Shown: one piece after another, positions 28,977-39,675 of the stretch
How the letters are laid out: each line of letters begins with the position of its first letter
How positions within the stretch are numbered: the first letter of the stretch is position 1
From: Bradyrhizobium sp. CER78
GTDB lineage: Bacteria > Pseudomonadota > Alphaproteobacteria > Rhizobiales > Xanthobacteraceae
Assembly (NCBI RefSeq): GCF_029846235.1
Contig: NZ_JARVWP010000003.1
Location: forward strand, 248,001 to 312,000
Length of the DNA: 64,000 bases
Direction: 5' to 3'
The notes under the pieces: generated by a model
The model's database searches: none
Told to the model about the DNA's origin: nothing
The model's input: the letters and a program-made list of their open reading frames with translations, nothing else
Translations under genes and position numbers: made by a program

Positions 28977-31900
28977 CTATTCCGCTGCGACCACCTGCGG
29001 CCGCTCGACGTCGTCCGCCGCCTGGGGATCGAGCTTGCGCCGCAGCCTGCGGTCGATACGGTCAAGATAGATGTAGATCACGGGCGTGATGAACAGCGTC
29101 AGCAGCTGCGAGACGCAGAGGCCGCCGACCACCGCGACACCGAGCGGCTGACGCAGCTCGGCGCCGGCGCCCGCGCCGAGCGCGATCGGCAGCGTGCCGA
29201 AGATCGCAGCGAACGTCGTCATCATGATCGGGCGGAAGCGCAGCAGCGCCGCCTCGCGGATCGCGTGCTCGGCGCTGAGGCCGACGCGGCGGCGCTCCAG
29301 CGCGAAGTCGACCATCATGATCGCGTTCTTCTTGACGATGCCGACCAGCATCACGATGCCGATCATTGCGATGACTGACAGCTCCATCCCGAACAACATC
29401 AGCGTCAGGATCGCGCCGATGCCGGCCGACGGCAGGCCCGAGATGATGGTGATCGGGTGGATGAAGCTCTCGTAGAGAATGCCGAGGATCACGAAGGCTG
29501 CGAACACGGCGGCGAGGATCAGCACGCCCTGCCCGCGCAGCGAATCCTGGAACACCTGCGCGGTACCGGAGAAGCCGGTCGCAATCGTCGGCGGCAGGTT
29601 CGCGCTCTGCTCGAGCTCGGTGATCTTGTCGACGGCATAGCCAAGCGAATTGCCGGGCGCGAGATTGAACGAGATCGTCACCGCCGGTTGCTGGCCCTGG
29701 TGGTTGATCTGCAGCGGCCCGACCGTCGGCACCAGCCGCGCCACCGCATCCAGCGGAATGGTCTGGCCGTTCAAGGTCTTCATGTAGAGCTTCGACAGAT
29801 CGGACGGATCGACCCTGAACTGCGGCTGCACCTCCAGGATGATCTGGTAGTCGTTCGACGGCATGTAGATGGTGCCGACCTGCCGCGCGCCGTAGGCATT
29901 GTAGAGCTGGTTGCGGACCTGATCGACGGTGACGCCGTAGACCGCCGCCTTCTCGCGGTCGATGTCGACCGTCATCTGCGGGTTCTTGATGTAGAGGTCG
30001 GTAGTGACGTCGAGCAGGCCCGGAATCTTCTCGATCTTGTCGCGCATGTCCGGCGCGAGGCGGTACAGCCCCTCGGTATCGCCGCTTTGCATCACGTACT
30101 GGTACTGGCTCTTGGAGATGCGGCCGCCGATGTTGAGGTTCTGGATGCTCTGGAAGAACGCCTGCATACCGGGGATTTCGCGGGCCTTTTGCCGGAGACG
30201 ACCGACCACGACGGCAGCGCTGTCGCGTATCTTTTGCGGCTTCAGCGCGATGAACAGCCGGCCGTAATTCGCGGTCGGATTCGGACCGCCGGAGCCGACC
30301 GTGGAGTTGATGTACTCGATCGCCGGATCGGTCCGCAGCACCTCGACCAGTGCCTGCTGGCGCACCTTCATCGCCTCGAACGAAGTGTCGGTCGCGGCCT
30401 CCGTCACGCCGATCAGGAAGCCGGTATCCTCCTGCGGGAAGAACCCCTTCGGCACGATCATGTAGAGGTAAATGGTGCCGCCGAGCGTTGCCAGTGTCAC
30501 CACCAGCATCAGCGCCTTCTTGGCCAACACCCAGTCCAGCGCCCATTCATAGGCGCGCAGCCAGGCCTCGAACATCGCCTCGAACGCGCGCAGCACGATG
30601 TTCGGCCGCTTGGCCGCATCATGCGCGCGCAGCACGCGGGCGCACAGCATTGGGGTCAGCGTCAGCGATACGAAGCCGGAGACGATGATCGCGACCGAGA
30701 TCGTCACCGCGAATTCGCGGAACACGCGGCCGACGATGCCGCCCATCAGCAGCACCGGGATGAACACGGCGATCAGCGAGAAGGTGATCGAGATGATGGT
30801 GAAGCCGATCTCGCGGGCGCCCTTCAGCGCCGCCTCGAACGGCTTCATGCCGTGCTCGATGTGGCGGACGATGTTCTCCAGCATGACGATGGCGTCGTCG
30901 ACCACGAAGCCCACCGAGAGCGTCAGCGCCAGCAGCGTCATGTTGTTGATCGAGTAGTCCAGCGCGTACATCACCGCGCAGGTGCCGAACAGCGAGATTG
31001 GCACCGCCAGCGCCGGAATGAAGGTCGCGGATGCCGAGCGCAGGAACAGGAAGATCACAAGGATCACCAGCGCGATCGCGATCAGCAGGGTCTCCTCGAC
31101 GTCGCTGACCGCCTGCCGGATCGAGACCGAACGATCCATCATGACCTGCATGGTCACCGACGGTGGGATCGCGGCGCGCAGCGACGGCAGTTTTGCAAGG
31201 ACGGCGTCGACGACGGCGACGGTGTTGGCGTCGGGCTGCTTCTGGATCGCGAGCACGATCGCCCGCTCGTCGTTCATCCAGGTCGCGATCTTGTCGTTCT
31301 CGACGCTGTCATAGACCTTGGCGATCTCGTCGAGCCGGACCGGCGAGCCGTTGCGCCAGGCGACGTAGATCTGGCGGTAGTCGGCCGCCTTGTCCATCTG
31401 CCCGGAGGCCTGCAGCGCGACGTCCTGCTTGGGGCCGTTCAGCGTGCCGACCGGGGTCGAGGAGTTGGCGCGCGACACGGCGGCGCGGATGTCCTCCATC
31501 GAGACGCCGCGGGCGGCCGCGGCCTCCGGGTCGGCCTGGACGCGGATCGCAAATTTCTGCGCGCCGTAGATCAGGACCTGCGCGACGCCCGGCAGCTGCG
31601 ACAGCGCCTGCCCGATCGTGATGTCGCCATATTCATTGACCGCCGACAGCGGCAGCGTCGCCGATCCCAGCGAGACGAACAGCACCGGGAAATCCGCCGG
31701 GTTCACCTTCCGGAAGCTCGGCGGGATAGTCATCTCGATCGGCAGCCGACGCTGCGCGATCGTCAATGCCGTCTGCACGTCGAGCGCGGCGGCATCGATG
31801 CTGCGGTTGAGGTCGAACTGGATGGTGATGACGCTCGTGCCCTGCGAGGAGTTCGAGTTCATCGATGAGATGCCGGCGATGGTCGAGAGCTGGCGCTCGA

Positions 31901-32099
31901 TGATGCCGGCGACCGAGGCGGCCATGGTGTCGGCGCTGGCGCCGGGAAGCGTCGCGGTGACCGCGATGGTCGGAAAGTCCACCTTCGGCAGCGCCGAGAC
32001 CGGCAGCAGGCGGAAGCCGAACACGCCGAATGCGATGATCGACGCCGTGATCAGCGTCGTCATGACCGGGCGGCGGATGCAGAGCTCGGAGAGCGTCAT
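28977..32099 (-). CDS. RND efflux transporter permease (MdtB/MdtC-like)
   Basis: 1040 residues with the RND layout: an N-terminal membrane helix and PVSALPKVDFPTIAVTATLP, two large periplasmic loops and 12 membrane helices. The proton-relay Asp pair is in LSVGFVVDDAIVMLENIVRH and the second repeat has GIVKKNAIMMVDFALERRR. The absence of long heavy-metal motifs and the overall pattern favour the multidrug (HAE1, MdtBC) branch. It starts three bases after the adaptor gene. The outer-membrane channel is not encoded nearby. Confidence 0.93.
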   Translation of the reverse strand: MTLSELCIRRPVMTTLITASIIAFGVFGFRLLPVSALPKVDFPTIAVTATLPGASADTMAASVAGIIERQLSTIAGISSMNSNSSQGTSVITIQFDLNRSIDAAALDVQTALTIAQRRLPIEMTIPPSFRKVNPADFPVLFVSLGSATLPLSAVNEYGDITIGQALSQLPGVAQVLIYGAQKFAIRVQADPEAAAARGVSMEDIRAAVSRANSSTPVGTLNGPKQDVALQASGQMDKAADYRQIYVAWRNGSPVRLDEIAKVYDSVENDKIATWMNDERAIVLAIQKQPDANTVAVVDAVLAKLPSLRAAIPPSVTMQVMMDRSVSIRQAVSDVEETLLIAIALVILVIFLFLRSASATFIPALAVPISLFGTCAVMYALDYSINNMTLLALTLSVGFVVDDAIVMLENIVRHIEHGMKPFEAALKGAREIGFTIISITFSLIAVFIPVLLMGGIVGRVFREFAVTISVAIIVSGFVSLTLTPMLCARVLRAHDAAKRPNIVLRAFEAMFEAWLRAYEWALDWVLAKKALMLVVTLATLGGTIYLYMIVPKGFFPQEDTGFLIGVTEAATDTSFEAMKVRQQALVEVLRTDPAIEYINSTVGSGGPNPTANYGRLFIALKPQKIRDSAAVVVGRLRQKAREIPGMQAFFQSIQNLNIGGRISKSQYQYVMQSGDTEGLYRLAPDMRDKIEKIPGLLDVTTDLYIKNPQMTVDIDREKAAVYGVTVDQVRNQLYNAYGARQVGTIYMPSNDYQIILEVQPQFRVDPSDLSKLYMKTLNGQTIPLDAVARLVPTVGPLQINHQGQQPAVTISFNLAPGNSLGYAVDKITELEQSANLPPTIATGFSGTAQVFQDSLRGQGVLILAAVFAAFVILGILYESFIHPITIISGLPSAGIGAILTLMLFGMELSVIAMIGIVMLVGIVKKNAIMMVDFALERRRVGLSAEHAIREAALLRFRPIMMTTFAAIFGTLPIALGAGAGAELRQPLGVAVVGGLCVSQLLTLFITPVIYIYLDRIDRRLRRKLDPQAADDVERPQVVAAE

Positions 32100-32102
32100 C
32101 GG

Positions 32103-33236
32103 TCAGGCTCCGGCCTTGCGCGCCCGCAGCTCGACCCGCGATCCCTCCGACAGCAGCAGCTGTCCGTCGACGACGACACTTTCATCGCCCGCCAGACCGT
32201 CCGCGATCACCGATGAACCCTGGAAGGTGCGATCGACCTTGACCGGCCGAACCTTGGCGACGCCGTCCTGGACGACGAAGACGAAATTGCCGTTCTGGCT
32301 GCGCTGGACCGCGACCGTCGGCACCACGACGGCGTCCTCACTGCGGATGATCAGCTTGGTCTGCACGATGGTGCCGGGCCACAGCGTCTCGCTTGCGTTG
32401 TTCATGATGCCGCGCACGGTGACCATGCCGGTGGTCGCGTCGACGGCGTTCTCGACCATCGCGACCTTGCCGCTCTCCGAGCGCTGGTGCCCGGGAATGG
32501 TCGCGATCACCTTGGAATCGCCCTTCCCCATGGCATCGCGCAAATCGACCAGCGCCCGCTGCGGGATTGCGAAGGTGACGTAGACCGGCGCCATCTGGTT
32601 GATGACCGCGAGCGGCTGGGTGTCGGCGGGACGGACGAAGTTGCCGACCTTGACGTTGGCGGCGCTGATCCGCCCGGCGAACGGCGCCCGGATGACGGTG
32701 TAGCTTTTCTGGACGCGGAGATTTTCCAGCGCGAACTGGTCGGCCTTGATGGTGCCGATCAGGACGTCGGACTGGGTCTTGGCGTTGTCGAGATTGACCT
32801 GGGTGGTCGCGCCCTTGCCGACGAGTTCGGTGTAGCGGCGGAGGTCGCGCTGCGCGCCCTCGAGCTGGGCCTGGTCGCGGGCCAGCACACCCTCAGCCTG
32901 CTCGATCTGGGCGTCGATCTGCCGCGCGTCGAGCATGAACAGCAGGTCGCCTTCATTGACCCTGGCGCCGTCCTCGAAATGCACCGAGACGATGGTGGTC
33001 TCCAGCCGCGACTTCAGCGCGACGCTGGAGATCGGCGTGACCTGCCCGATCGCGTCGACATCGACCGGCACCGATTTGCGTTCCGCCTTGGCGAGGTCCA
33101 CCGAGACAACGCGCGGCCGCGGCGTCCCCTGCGCGGTGGCGGCACCCCCACCCATCCATGAAGCGCGGGTCATGTAAGCCGCCCCGGCCGCAATGCCGAG
33201 AACAGCGACAGTCAGAACCAAACTGCGTTTTTTCAT
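32103..33236 (-). CDS. RND efflux periplasmic adaptor subunit (MdtA-like)
   Basis: 377 residues of the membrane-fusion family: an N-terminal signal/anchor (MKKRSLVLTVAVLGIAAGAA), the lipoyl half GQVTPISSVALKSRLETTIV with FEDGARVNEGDLLFMLDARQ, a coiled-coil hairpin (QIEQAEGVLARDQAQLEGAQ), and the second lipoyl half RAPFAGRISAANVKVGNFVR. It links the adjacent permease to an outer-membrane factor. Confidence 0.93.
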   Translation of the reverse strand: MKKRSLVLTVAVLGIAAGAAYMTRASWMGGGAATAQGTPRPRVVSVDLAKAERKSVPVDVDAIGQVTPISSVALKSRLETTIVSVHFEDGARVNEGDLLFMLDARQIDAQIEQAEGVLARDQAQLEGAQRDLRRYTELVGKGATTQVNLDNAKTQSDVLIGTIKADQFALENLRVQKSYTVIRAPFAGRISAANVKVGNFVRPADTQPLAVINQMAPVYVTFAIPQRALVDLRDAMGKGDSKVIATIPGHQRSESGKVAMVENAVDATTGMVTVRGIMNNASETLWPGTIVQTKLIIRSEDAVVVPTVAVQRSQNGNFVFVVQDGVAKVRPVKVDRTFQGSSVIADGLAGDESVVVDGQLLLSEGSRVELRARKAGA

Positions 33237-33407
33237 AAGTTTTGCACATGCGCCGTCCGCTTCCCTTGAGGGCCGGGACGCTTCGCAACTCCCCCGTCGG
33301 CAATTGTTACGCCTTGTTTCTGGGGAGGGTTAGCACAGCAGGACTGCGCATGGTATGCCACCAAAGTGAAAGAGTGCGCCGCGTCGGGCGCTGCGAATCG
33401 CTGCCTT

Positions 33408-33866
33408 ATGTCCACCTCCGTCCTGATCTGCAGCTGGGAAGACGCCCGCGAACGCGCCGGCGCCATCCGCTACAATGTCTTTGTCGAAGAACAGGGTGTG
33501 CCGGTCGGACTGGAGTGGGACGACATGGACCCGTCGAGCTGGCACGCGCTGGCATTTGTCGCGGATGGCACCGCCGTGGCGACGGGCCGGCTGCTCCCCG
33601 ATGGCCACATCGGCCGCATGGCCGTGCTCAAAACGGCACGCGGCACGGGTGTTGGCGCCCGGGTGCTGGAGGCGCTGATGGCCAAGGCGGCCGAACTCGG
33701 CTATCCCGAACTGATCCTCAACGCGCAGACGCACGCGGAGCCGTTCTATGCGCGCGCCGGGTTCGCACGGTGCGGCGACGAGTTCGAGGAAGCCGGCATC
33801 CCACACATCGAGATGCGGAAACGCTTGGGCCAGGCGGAGCGCTTGCCAACGCGCCGCATCAAATAG
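33408..33866 (+). CDS. GNAT-family N-acetyltransferase (ElaA/YjcF-like)
   Basis: 152 residues from MSTSVLICSWEDARERAGAI. A GNAT fold with RYNVFVEEQGVPVGLEWDDM, the acetyl-CoA-binding motif MAVLKTARGTGVGARVLEAL (R/Q-x-x-G-x-G/A), and YARAGFARCGDEFEEAGIPH. YjcF/ElaA-type proteins share this order; the substrate is unknown. An earlier ATG at 33366 would add 14 residues without family resemblance. It ends 10 bases before xthA, so the two are probably co-transcribed. Confidence 0.88.
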   Translation: MSTSVLICSWEDARERAGAIRYNVFVEEQGVPVGLEWDDMDPSSWHALAFVADGTAVATGRLLPDGHIGRMAVLKTARGTGVGARVLEALMAKAAELGYPELILNAQTHAEPFYARAGFARCGDEFEEAGIPHIEMRKRLGQAERLPTRRIK

Positions 33867-33876
33867 AGGACTTCCG

Positions 33877-34674
33877 ATGACTGTTCGCATCGCCACCTGG
33901 AACGTCAACTCGGTCCGGCAACGGATCGAACTGCTGGTCGCTTGGCTGAAGGAGTGCTCCCCCGACATCGTCTGCCTGCAGGAGATCAAATGCGTCGACG
34001 ACGCGTTTCCCCGGCTCGAGGTCGAGGCGCTCGGATATAATGTCGTCACCCACGGGCAGAAGACCTTCAACGGCGTCGCGCTGCTCTCCAAGTTGCCATT
34101 CGACGAGACCAAATCGGGCCTTGCCGGCGACGACGAGGATGCCCATGCGCGTTTCCTCGAAGGCGTGGTCACGCTGAAACAGGGCGTGGTGCGGGTGGCG
34201 TGCCTTTACCTGCCCAACGGCAACCCTGCCAACACCGACAAATATCCCTACAAGCTCAAATGGATGTCGCGGCTTCTTGAGTACGCGAAGGAACGGCTTA
34301 AGGCCGAGGAGCCACTGATCCTAGCCGGCGACTACAATGTCATCCCGGCGGCGCGCGACGTCTACAATCCGGCCGCATGGACCGACGACGCCCTGTTCCG
34401 GCCTCAGACCCGGGAGGCCTTCCAGTCGCTGCTCGGCCTGGGCCTGACCGATGCGCTGCGGGCGGTCAATGACGAGCCCGGCCAGTACACCTTCTGGGAC
34501 TACCAGGCCGGCGCCTGGCAGAAGAACTGGGGCCTACGGATCGACCATCTGCTGATGTCGCCGCAAGCCAGCGACCGGTTGATCGATGTCGGCATCGACA
34601 GCTATGTCCGCGCCTGGGAGAAGCCGTCCGACCACGTGCCGGTGTGGGCGGATCTCGATTTCGAGACCGCCTGA
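33877..34674 (+). CDS. xthA: Exodeoxyribonuclease III (AP endonuclease)
   Basis: 265 residues starting MTVRIATWNVNSVRQRIELL with GAGGA about six bases upstream. A DNA-repair nuclease of the EEP family acting at abasic sites and 3' blocked ends. Motifs: DIVCLQEIKCVDDAFP (catalytic Glu), ILAGDYNVIPAARDVYNP (Asp/Asn pair), LRIDHLLMSPQ and the terminal EKPSDHVPVWADLDF (catalytic His). Confidence 0.95.
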   Translation: MTVRIATWNVNSVRQRIELLVAWLKECSPDIVCLQEIKCVDDAFPRLEVEALGYNVVTHGQKTFNGVALLSKLPFDETKSGLAGDDEDAHARFLEGVVTLKQGVVRVACLYLPNGNPANTDKYPYKLKWMSRLLEYAKERLKAEEPLILAGDYNVIPAARDVYNPAAWTDDALFRPQTREAFQSLLGLGLTDALRAVNDEPGQYTFWDYQAGAWQKNWGLRIDHLLMSPQASDRLIDVGIDSYVRAWEKPSDHVPVWADLDFETA

Positions 34675-34692
34675 CCCCCAAGCAGGCTGCGA

Positions 34693-34723
34693 AGGCCGCC
34701 CGCGATATCAGTCGCGGCGGCCT
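34693..34723. terminator. Hairpin between convergent xthA and Sel1-repeat genes
   Basis: A 12-bp stem with one bulge (34693-34705 with 34712-34723) and a 6-base loop in the 49-base convergent gap. Confidence 0.55.
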
Positions 34724-35560
34724 CTAATCGCGACGACCCTGCACCCAGTGCTCGAGCATCTGCAGCGCCATCGCACGGTCGTCTTCGGAGGCCTTGGCGA
34801 TCGCCCGGTTGTAGCTTTCCTTGATCCAGGCCTCGTCGGGCGTGGCGCTGTCACGCGCCAGGGTCAGCCACATCAGGCCGCGTGCCCGCTGCGGCGGCAG
34901 CCGGTCGCCGTTGAACAGCATCTGGCCAAGCAGCGCCTGCGCCTGATGCTGGCCCTTCTGGGCGGCAAGGCCCAGCCAGCGCGCGCCATAGCGGAAATCA
35001 TCCCGCGAGGCGTCCGGCGTCTTCAGGTACAGCCGGGCAAGGTCGTACTGGGCGTCGGCGTTGCCGAAATAGGACGCCGCATAGGAGAACATCTCCCGCG
35101 CGCGCTCGGTGTCCGCCTTCACCTTGGAATTGGGGATGCCGCTCAGATAGTAGCGGCCGAGCGCCACGAAGGCGTTGGCCACGATCGAGGCCTGCGGCGC
35201 CGACGGGGAATCCTCGGCATGCGCATTGGCGATCCGGCTGAAATACTCGAAGGCGCGCATGTCGTCCTGGATGACGCCGTCGCCCTCGGCGTACATCTTG
35301 CCGAGCTTCCACTGCGCCACGGGATGGCCGCCCTCGGCCTGGTACTGCAGCGTGCTGAACGAGGAGGTCGGTGAGGTCGCGGTCGGAGCGACCGGGCTCG
35401 CGGCCCGCTTCAGCGCGGCGGCCGTCCCCGGCTGCGGGGAAACCACTGGAAGAACGGTATCCTGGGGGCTGACCGGGGCGCCGTCGAATCCGAATCCAGG
35501 GCCCGCCACCGGAATGGCCCCTAACGCAAACGCAAGAATCGTACGCTTAAACGTCCGCAT
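34724..35560 (-). CDS. Secreted Sel1-repeat (TPR-like) protein
   Basis: 278 residues from [20 protein letters not shown], a signal peptide, followed by a low-complexity spacer and four to five Sel1-like repeats of about 35 residues ([80 protein letters not shown]). Such proteins scaffold protein-protein contacts, often exopolysaccharide- or envelope-related. The start overlaps the end of ilvD by 14 bases. Confidence 0.88.
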   Translation of the reverse strand: MRTFKRTILAFALGAIPVAGPGFGFDGAPVSPQDTVLPVVSPQPGTAAALKRAASPVAPTATSPTSSFSTLQYQAEGGHPVAQWKLGKMYAEGDGVIQDDMRAFEYFSRIANAHAEDSPSAPQASIVANAFVALGRYYLSGIPNSKVKADTERAREMFSYAASYFGNADAQYDLARLYLKTPDASRDDFRYGARWLGLAAQKGQHQAQALLGQMLFNGDRLPPQRARGLMWLTLARDSATPDEAWIKESYNRAIAKASEDDRAMALQMLEHWVQGRRD

Positions 35561-37271
35561 AACACTGTTTCTCGTGCGCGCCACCCGGATGGGTGACTGC
35601 GCCATCCACCGCCGGCCCCACTTGCTCGGCGTACTTCCACAGCGCACCAGATGTGTGGTTAGTCGCGCGAGGGGCCCATTTGGTCTTACGATTTGCGAGC
35701 TCGGCGTCGCTCAATTTTACGTCAAGTGTGCCGGCGACCGCATCGATCTCGATGATGTCGCCGTCCTGCAATAACCCGATCGGCCCGCCGACGGCCGCTT
35801 CAGGTCCAATATGCCCGATGCAGAAGCCACGAGTGGCGCCGGAGAACCGGCCATCGGTGATCAGGGCAACCTTGCCCCCCATCCCCTGCCCGGTCAGCGC
35901 CGCCGTGGTCGCCAGCATCTCCCGCATCCCGGGACCGCCCTTCGGCCCCTCGTAGCGGATCACAATCACTTCGCCTTCCTTGTAGGTGCGCTTCTGCACC
36001 GCCTCGAAGGCGTCCTCCTCGCGGTCGAAGCACCGGGCCGGACCGGTAAACCTCAGGTTGGACATTCCCGCGACCTTCACGATCGCACCCTCCGGAGCGA
36101 GATTACCCTTCAGACCGACAACGCCACCTGTCACGGTGATAGGTTTGTCGGCCGGCCGCACCACGTCCTGGTGCGGATTCCATTTCACGCTTTTGAGGTT
36201 TTCGGCGATCGTTCGGCCAGTGACGGTCAGGCAATTCCCGTGCAGGTGGCCATTATCGAGCAGCGTCTTCATCAGCAGCGGAATGCCACCTACTTCAAAC
36301 ATGTCTTTGGCAACATAACGGCCGCCCGGCTTCAAATCCGCGACGTAAGGAGTCTTTTTGAAGATTTCGGCAACGTCGAACAAATTGAATTTAATGCCGC
36401 ACTCATGGGCGATCGCCGGCAGGTGCAGCGCAGCATTGGTCGAACCGCCCGAGGCTGCAACCACAGCCGCAGCATTCTCAAGGGCTTCGCGGGTAACGAT
36501 GTCGCGGGGCCGGATGTTTTTCTCGATCAGCTCCATCACCTTCTCGCCGGCGGCGGCGCAGAAGGAGTCGCGGATCTCGTAGGGCGCCGGGGCCCCTGCC
36601 GAGTACGGGAGCGCGAGGCCAATCGCCTCGGAGACCGTCGCCATGGTGTTGGCGGTGAACTGGGCGCCGCAGGCGCCGGCCGACGGGCAGGCTACCCGCT
36701 CGATCTCGTCGAGGTCCTCGTCCGACATGGCGCCGACCGAATGCTTGCCGACCGCCTCGAACATGTCCTGCACGGTAACCGGTTGCCCGCGGAAGTTGCC
36801 GGGCAGGATCGAGCCGCCATAGATGAAGATCGAAGGCACGTTGAGCCGGACCATCGCCATCATCATGCCCGGCAGCGACTTGTCGCAGCCTGCGAGCCCG
36901 ACCAGCGCGTCATAGGCGTGGCCGCGGACGGTGAGCTCGACCGAATCGGCGATGCATTCGCGCGACGGCAGCGACGAGCGCATGCCGTCATGGCCCATCG
37001 CGATGCCGTCGGTCACGGTGATGGTGCAGAATTCGCGCGGCGTGCCGCCCGCGGAAGCCACGCCCTTCTTCACCGCCTGCGCCTGGCGCATCAGCGAAAT
37101 GTTGCAGGGGGCCGCTTCATTCCAACATGAAGCAACGCCGACAAAGGGTTGATGAATCTGGGCTGTCGTCAGCCCCATCGCGTAGAGATAGGAACGATGC
37201 GGCGCGCGCTGGGGGCCCTCCGTCACGTGACGGCTCGGCAGCCTGCTCTTGATGTTCGTCTTGACGTCCAT
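35547..37271 (-). CDS. ilvD: Dihydroxy-acid dehydratase
   Basis: 574 residues. It converts 2,3-dihydroxy-isovalerate and -methylvalerate to the keto acids of valine, leucine and isoleucine synthesis and carries an Fe-S cluster. Motifs: [40 protein letters not shown] and [20 protein letters not shown] supply cluster cysteines; [20 protein letters not shown] is the C-terminal signature. The Sel1 gene starts inside its last codons. Confidence 0.97.
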   Translation of the reverse strand: MDVKTNIKSRLPSRHVTEGPQRAPHRSYLYAMGLTTAQIHQPFVGVASCWNEAAPCNISLMRQAQAVKKGVASAGGTPREFCTITVTDGIAMGHDGMRSSLPSRECIADSVELTVRGHAYDALVGLAGCDKSLPGMMMAMVRLNVPSIFIYGGSILPGNFRGQPVTVQDMFEAVGKHSVGAMSDEDLDEIERVACPSAGACGAQFTANTMATVSEAIGLALPYSAGAPAPYEIRDSFCAAAGEKVMELIEKNIRPRDIVTREALENAAAVVAASGGSTNAALHLPAIAHECGIKFNLFDVAEIFKKTPYVADLKPGGRYVAKDMFEVGGIPLLMKTLLDNGHLHGNCLTVTGRTIAENLKSVKWNPHQDVVRPADKPITVTGGVVGLKGNLAPEGAIVKVAGMSNLRFTGPARCFDREEDAFEAVQKRTYKEGEVIVIRYEGPKGGPGMREMLATTAALTGQGMGGKVALITDGRFSGATRGFCIGHIGPEAAVGGPIGLLQDGDIIEIDAVAGTLDVKLSDAELANRKTKWAPRATNHTSGALWKYAEQVGPAVDGAVTHPGGAHEKQCYADV

Positions 37272-37772
37272 CGCGACCCTGTTCCGACGCTCTTTTGCTG
37301 CGCTCTTTCCTCCATCAACGCCGGAACCCGAAAAAATGTCCCGTCGTCGGAGCGCTGGCTATTCAGCTAGGTGAATATCCTTTCATGTGAGGGTGTGGCT
37401 AAAAAGCGGCGCGACTACGGATGGGCTGCTTTTAGGGTTAAATGTTCAGGTGTCGTTGCAACAGCGCAACAATCGTGGCCGCCGCGCAACCATGTATTAC
37501 CAGTCCTTATGGGAACCTGACACGTGGCTGACGGGTGGTCGTAAAGTAGAGGCCTTGGGACTAAGTTCGCTCTGGTTGTGATCCGACGGATGTGAACGGA
37601 AAACAGCTTCGCAGCCCTCTCCCTGCATCATTCCGGGGCGCGCCGCTTGGCGCGAGCCCGGAATCCATTGGGCGGCGCCCCATGGATGAATGGATTCCAG
37701 ATTCTCGCTTCGCGAGCCCCGGAATGACGGGTCTGTGGGACGCGTGGCGCTTCGCTCGATCCACCCTGCAAC
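37272..37772. other. ilvD upstream region and repeat-containing gap
   Basis: About 500 bases with no supported gene. The first ~290 bases hold the ilvD promoter; no attenuator-like leader peptide or riboswitch was recognised. The rest contains the palindromic repeat at 37631-37725. Confidence 0.5.
37631..37725. repeat. Bradyrhizobial palindromic repeat downstream of the GGDEF gene
   Basis: Outer arms TTCCGGGG / CCCCGGAA enclose further inverted segments (GGAATCCATT / AATGGATTCC). It is a compound palindrome of a type I recall from Bradyrhizobium intergenic regions. Confidence 0.8.
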
Positions 37773-39398
37773 CTACTCCGCCGCCAACTTCGGTGGCACC
37801 GGAGGCGCCCAGCACTCGACACGATTTCGGCCGCGCTCCTTGGCCTGGTACAGCGCCGCATCGGCGGCCCTCATCAGGGCGTCGATCCCGGGCATGCTGG
37901 TGAAGGCCTCGGCAACGCCGATGCTCACCGTGAGCCGCACCGGACGATCATCCGCGCCCAAGGTCAACGCTTCCGCCCGCTTGCGAATACGCTCGGCGAC
38001 GGTGCGAGCGCGCGACAACGTCGTTTCCGGCAACAGGACGGCGAACTCCTCGCCTCCGACGCGGCCCACAACGTCAGACTTGCGTTTGCCGCGAATGCAA
38101 ATCTCGGCGACGGCCTTGATTGCCTCATCGCCGACCGCATGGCCGAACCGGTCGTTGATGCTCTTGAAGTGATCGATATCGACCATCAGCACGGATACGG
38201 AACGATAATAGCGCTGGAACCGGCTCCACTCTGCATCCAACGTCGTCAGGAAGTGCCTGCGGTTGAACAGGCCGGTGAGCGGATCGGTGGTCGCGAGCAC
38301 CTCAAGCTGCTGCGCGTTGCGCACGAGATCGGTGACGTCGACAAAGGTCAGCATCCGGCCGCCGTTTGCCATGCTCGAGCAATGGACCCTGATGCTGCGG
38401 CCGTCCGGCGTCTGCACGTCGCGCTTGTGATCGCCCGCCTTGATCTCCGCGATCCGCTTCGCCGGAAAGGCTTTGATCTGCTCCGGCGTCGCGCCGGTCG
38501 GGACCGCGCGGCGATTGCGCGTGATAAGCGTGACGTAGGCCGGATGCCGCGCGACCTCCTCCTCGCTCACCTCCCAGAATTCCCGCATTCTCCGGTTGAG
38601 GAAGATCGCATTGAGATCGCGATCGAGCAGCACGACGCCGTCCTCAACATTCTCGAGCGCACCGGTCAGCACCTTCAGCTTGTCGGACGCGCGCACGATG
38701 TCGGTCACGGGCGTGTAGCTCACCATCCGTCCGCCGTCGGGCAGCGGCGTGCACTGACACCGAACCACATCGCCGTTGCTGCGCCTGAGATCGATCGGGT
38801 TTGCGTCCCCGACGCTCACGAGACGGACGCGCTCGGCAACATAGGCCTGGAGCTGCTCGGCCGGCAGCTCATAGGCCATGATCTTGCAGCCGTGATGCAT
38901 CAGATCGGTGAAGCTGGGGTTGCGGTCGGCAACCAGATCCGGAAGCGACCACATGGTCCGGAACGCGCGGTTGATGAACTGGGCTTTCAGCTCCGCGTCC
39001 AGCAGCAGGATGCCGACCGGGATCTGATCGAGCGCCGCCCTCAGCGCCAGCATGTGCCCACGCAGGATATCGCCACTGCGCCGCTCGGGAATTGCGGCCG
39101 GTGCGGGAGCGGCAGGGACTGCGGGCGCGGGCGTCGCCGCACTTGCCCGCTGATCTTCAAAGGCAAGGCCGAGCTGCCGGTCCGACTGCCACAGCCGTTT
39201 GCACGGCCTCACCTGGTTGGTGCCGACGAGCAGCAGCTGGACGTGGTCGGGAATGCCGATCGTGGCTTCGAGCTCCACCGTCGCGCCCGCATCGGTGAGC
39301 TGCCGGACCGTGCAGTCGAACGCGGACCGACCGAAATTGAAGACGATCTTCCCGGCCAGGAAAGTTCGGCCGCGAGAAGCTGACACCTGTCCGGACAT
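37773..39398 (-). CDS. Diguanylate cyclase: PilZ - PAS - PAS - GGDEF
   Basis: 541 residues. An N-terminal PilZ-like domain (GKIVFNFGRSAFDCTVRQLT through VRPCKRLWQSDRQLGLAFED), two PAS domains (ALDQIPVGILLLDAELKAQF; ALENVEDGVVLLDRDLNAIF), then a GGDEF domain (TDPLTGLFNRRHFLTTLDAE; VSVLMVDIDHFKSINDRFGH; VGRVGGEEFAVLLPET). The active-site loop is intact (GGEEF), and an RKSD inhibitory site lies five residues before it, so it should make cyclic di-GMP and be product-inhibited. There is no membrane segment. The start at 39398 has an upstream AGGTGG; an ATG at 39434 is possible. Confidence 0.9.
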   Translation of the reverse strand: MSGQVSASRGRTFLAGKIVFNFGRSAFDCTVRQLTDAGATVELEATIGIPDHVQLLLVGTNQVRPCKRLWQSDRQLGLAFEDQRASAATPAPAVPAAPAPAAIPERRSGDILRGHMLALRAALDQIPVGILLLDAELKAQFINRAFRTMWSLPDLVADRNPSFTDLMHHGCKIMAYELPAEQLQAYVAERVRLVSVGDANPIDLRRSNGDVVRCQCTPLPDGGRMVSYTPVTDIVRASDKLKVLTGALENVEDGVVLLDRDLNAIFLNRRMREFWEVSEEEVARHPAYVTLITRNRRAVPTGATPEQIKAFPAKRIAEIKAGDHKRDVQTPDGRSIRVHCSSMANGGRMLTFVDVTDLVRNAQQLEVLATTDPLTGLFNRRHFLTTLDAEWSRFQRYYRSVSVLMVDIDHFKSINDRFGHAVGDEAIKAVAEICIRGKRKSDVVGRVGGEEFAVLLPETTLSRARTVAERIRKRAEALTLGADDRPVRLTVSIGVAEAFTSMPGIDALMRAADAALYQAKERGRNRVECWAPPVPPKLAAE

Positions 39399-39675
39399 GG
39401 CAAAACCACCTGGAGCAATTGCGAGCCTCCTCACGTCAGCACCTTTGAGTCACCAAGCCATGAACGCTTTCAGGGGATTTTGAATCGGGAACCGGCGACG
39501 AGGACTGCGTGCGCTGCACTGCAAAACGAATTCCATTCGGCGGCCCCACGCAGCGATATCGGTCAAGGTCGCTGTCGGGAAGAATTTGGTTCGACCCTAT
39601 AATTTTGGTGGCGCTAGACGCAGTCGGAGTAGTAGCGTCGCAACTCCCTCAGTAACAGTCAGGGAAACGCCCGCC

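Noticed and set aside
29457..31868. 803-codon plus-strand frame across the RND permease
   Set aside because: Antisense shadow of a well supported transporter.
37272..37560. Attenuator or riboswitch upstream of ilvD
   Set aside because: No leader peptide rich in branched-chain codons and no terminator/antiterminator pair was visible.
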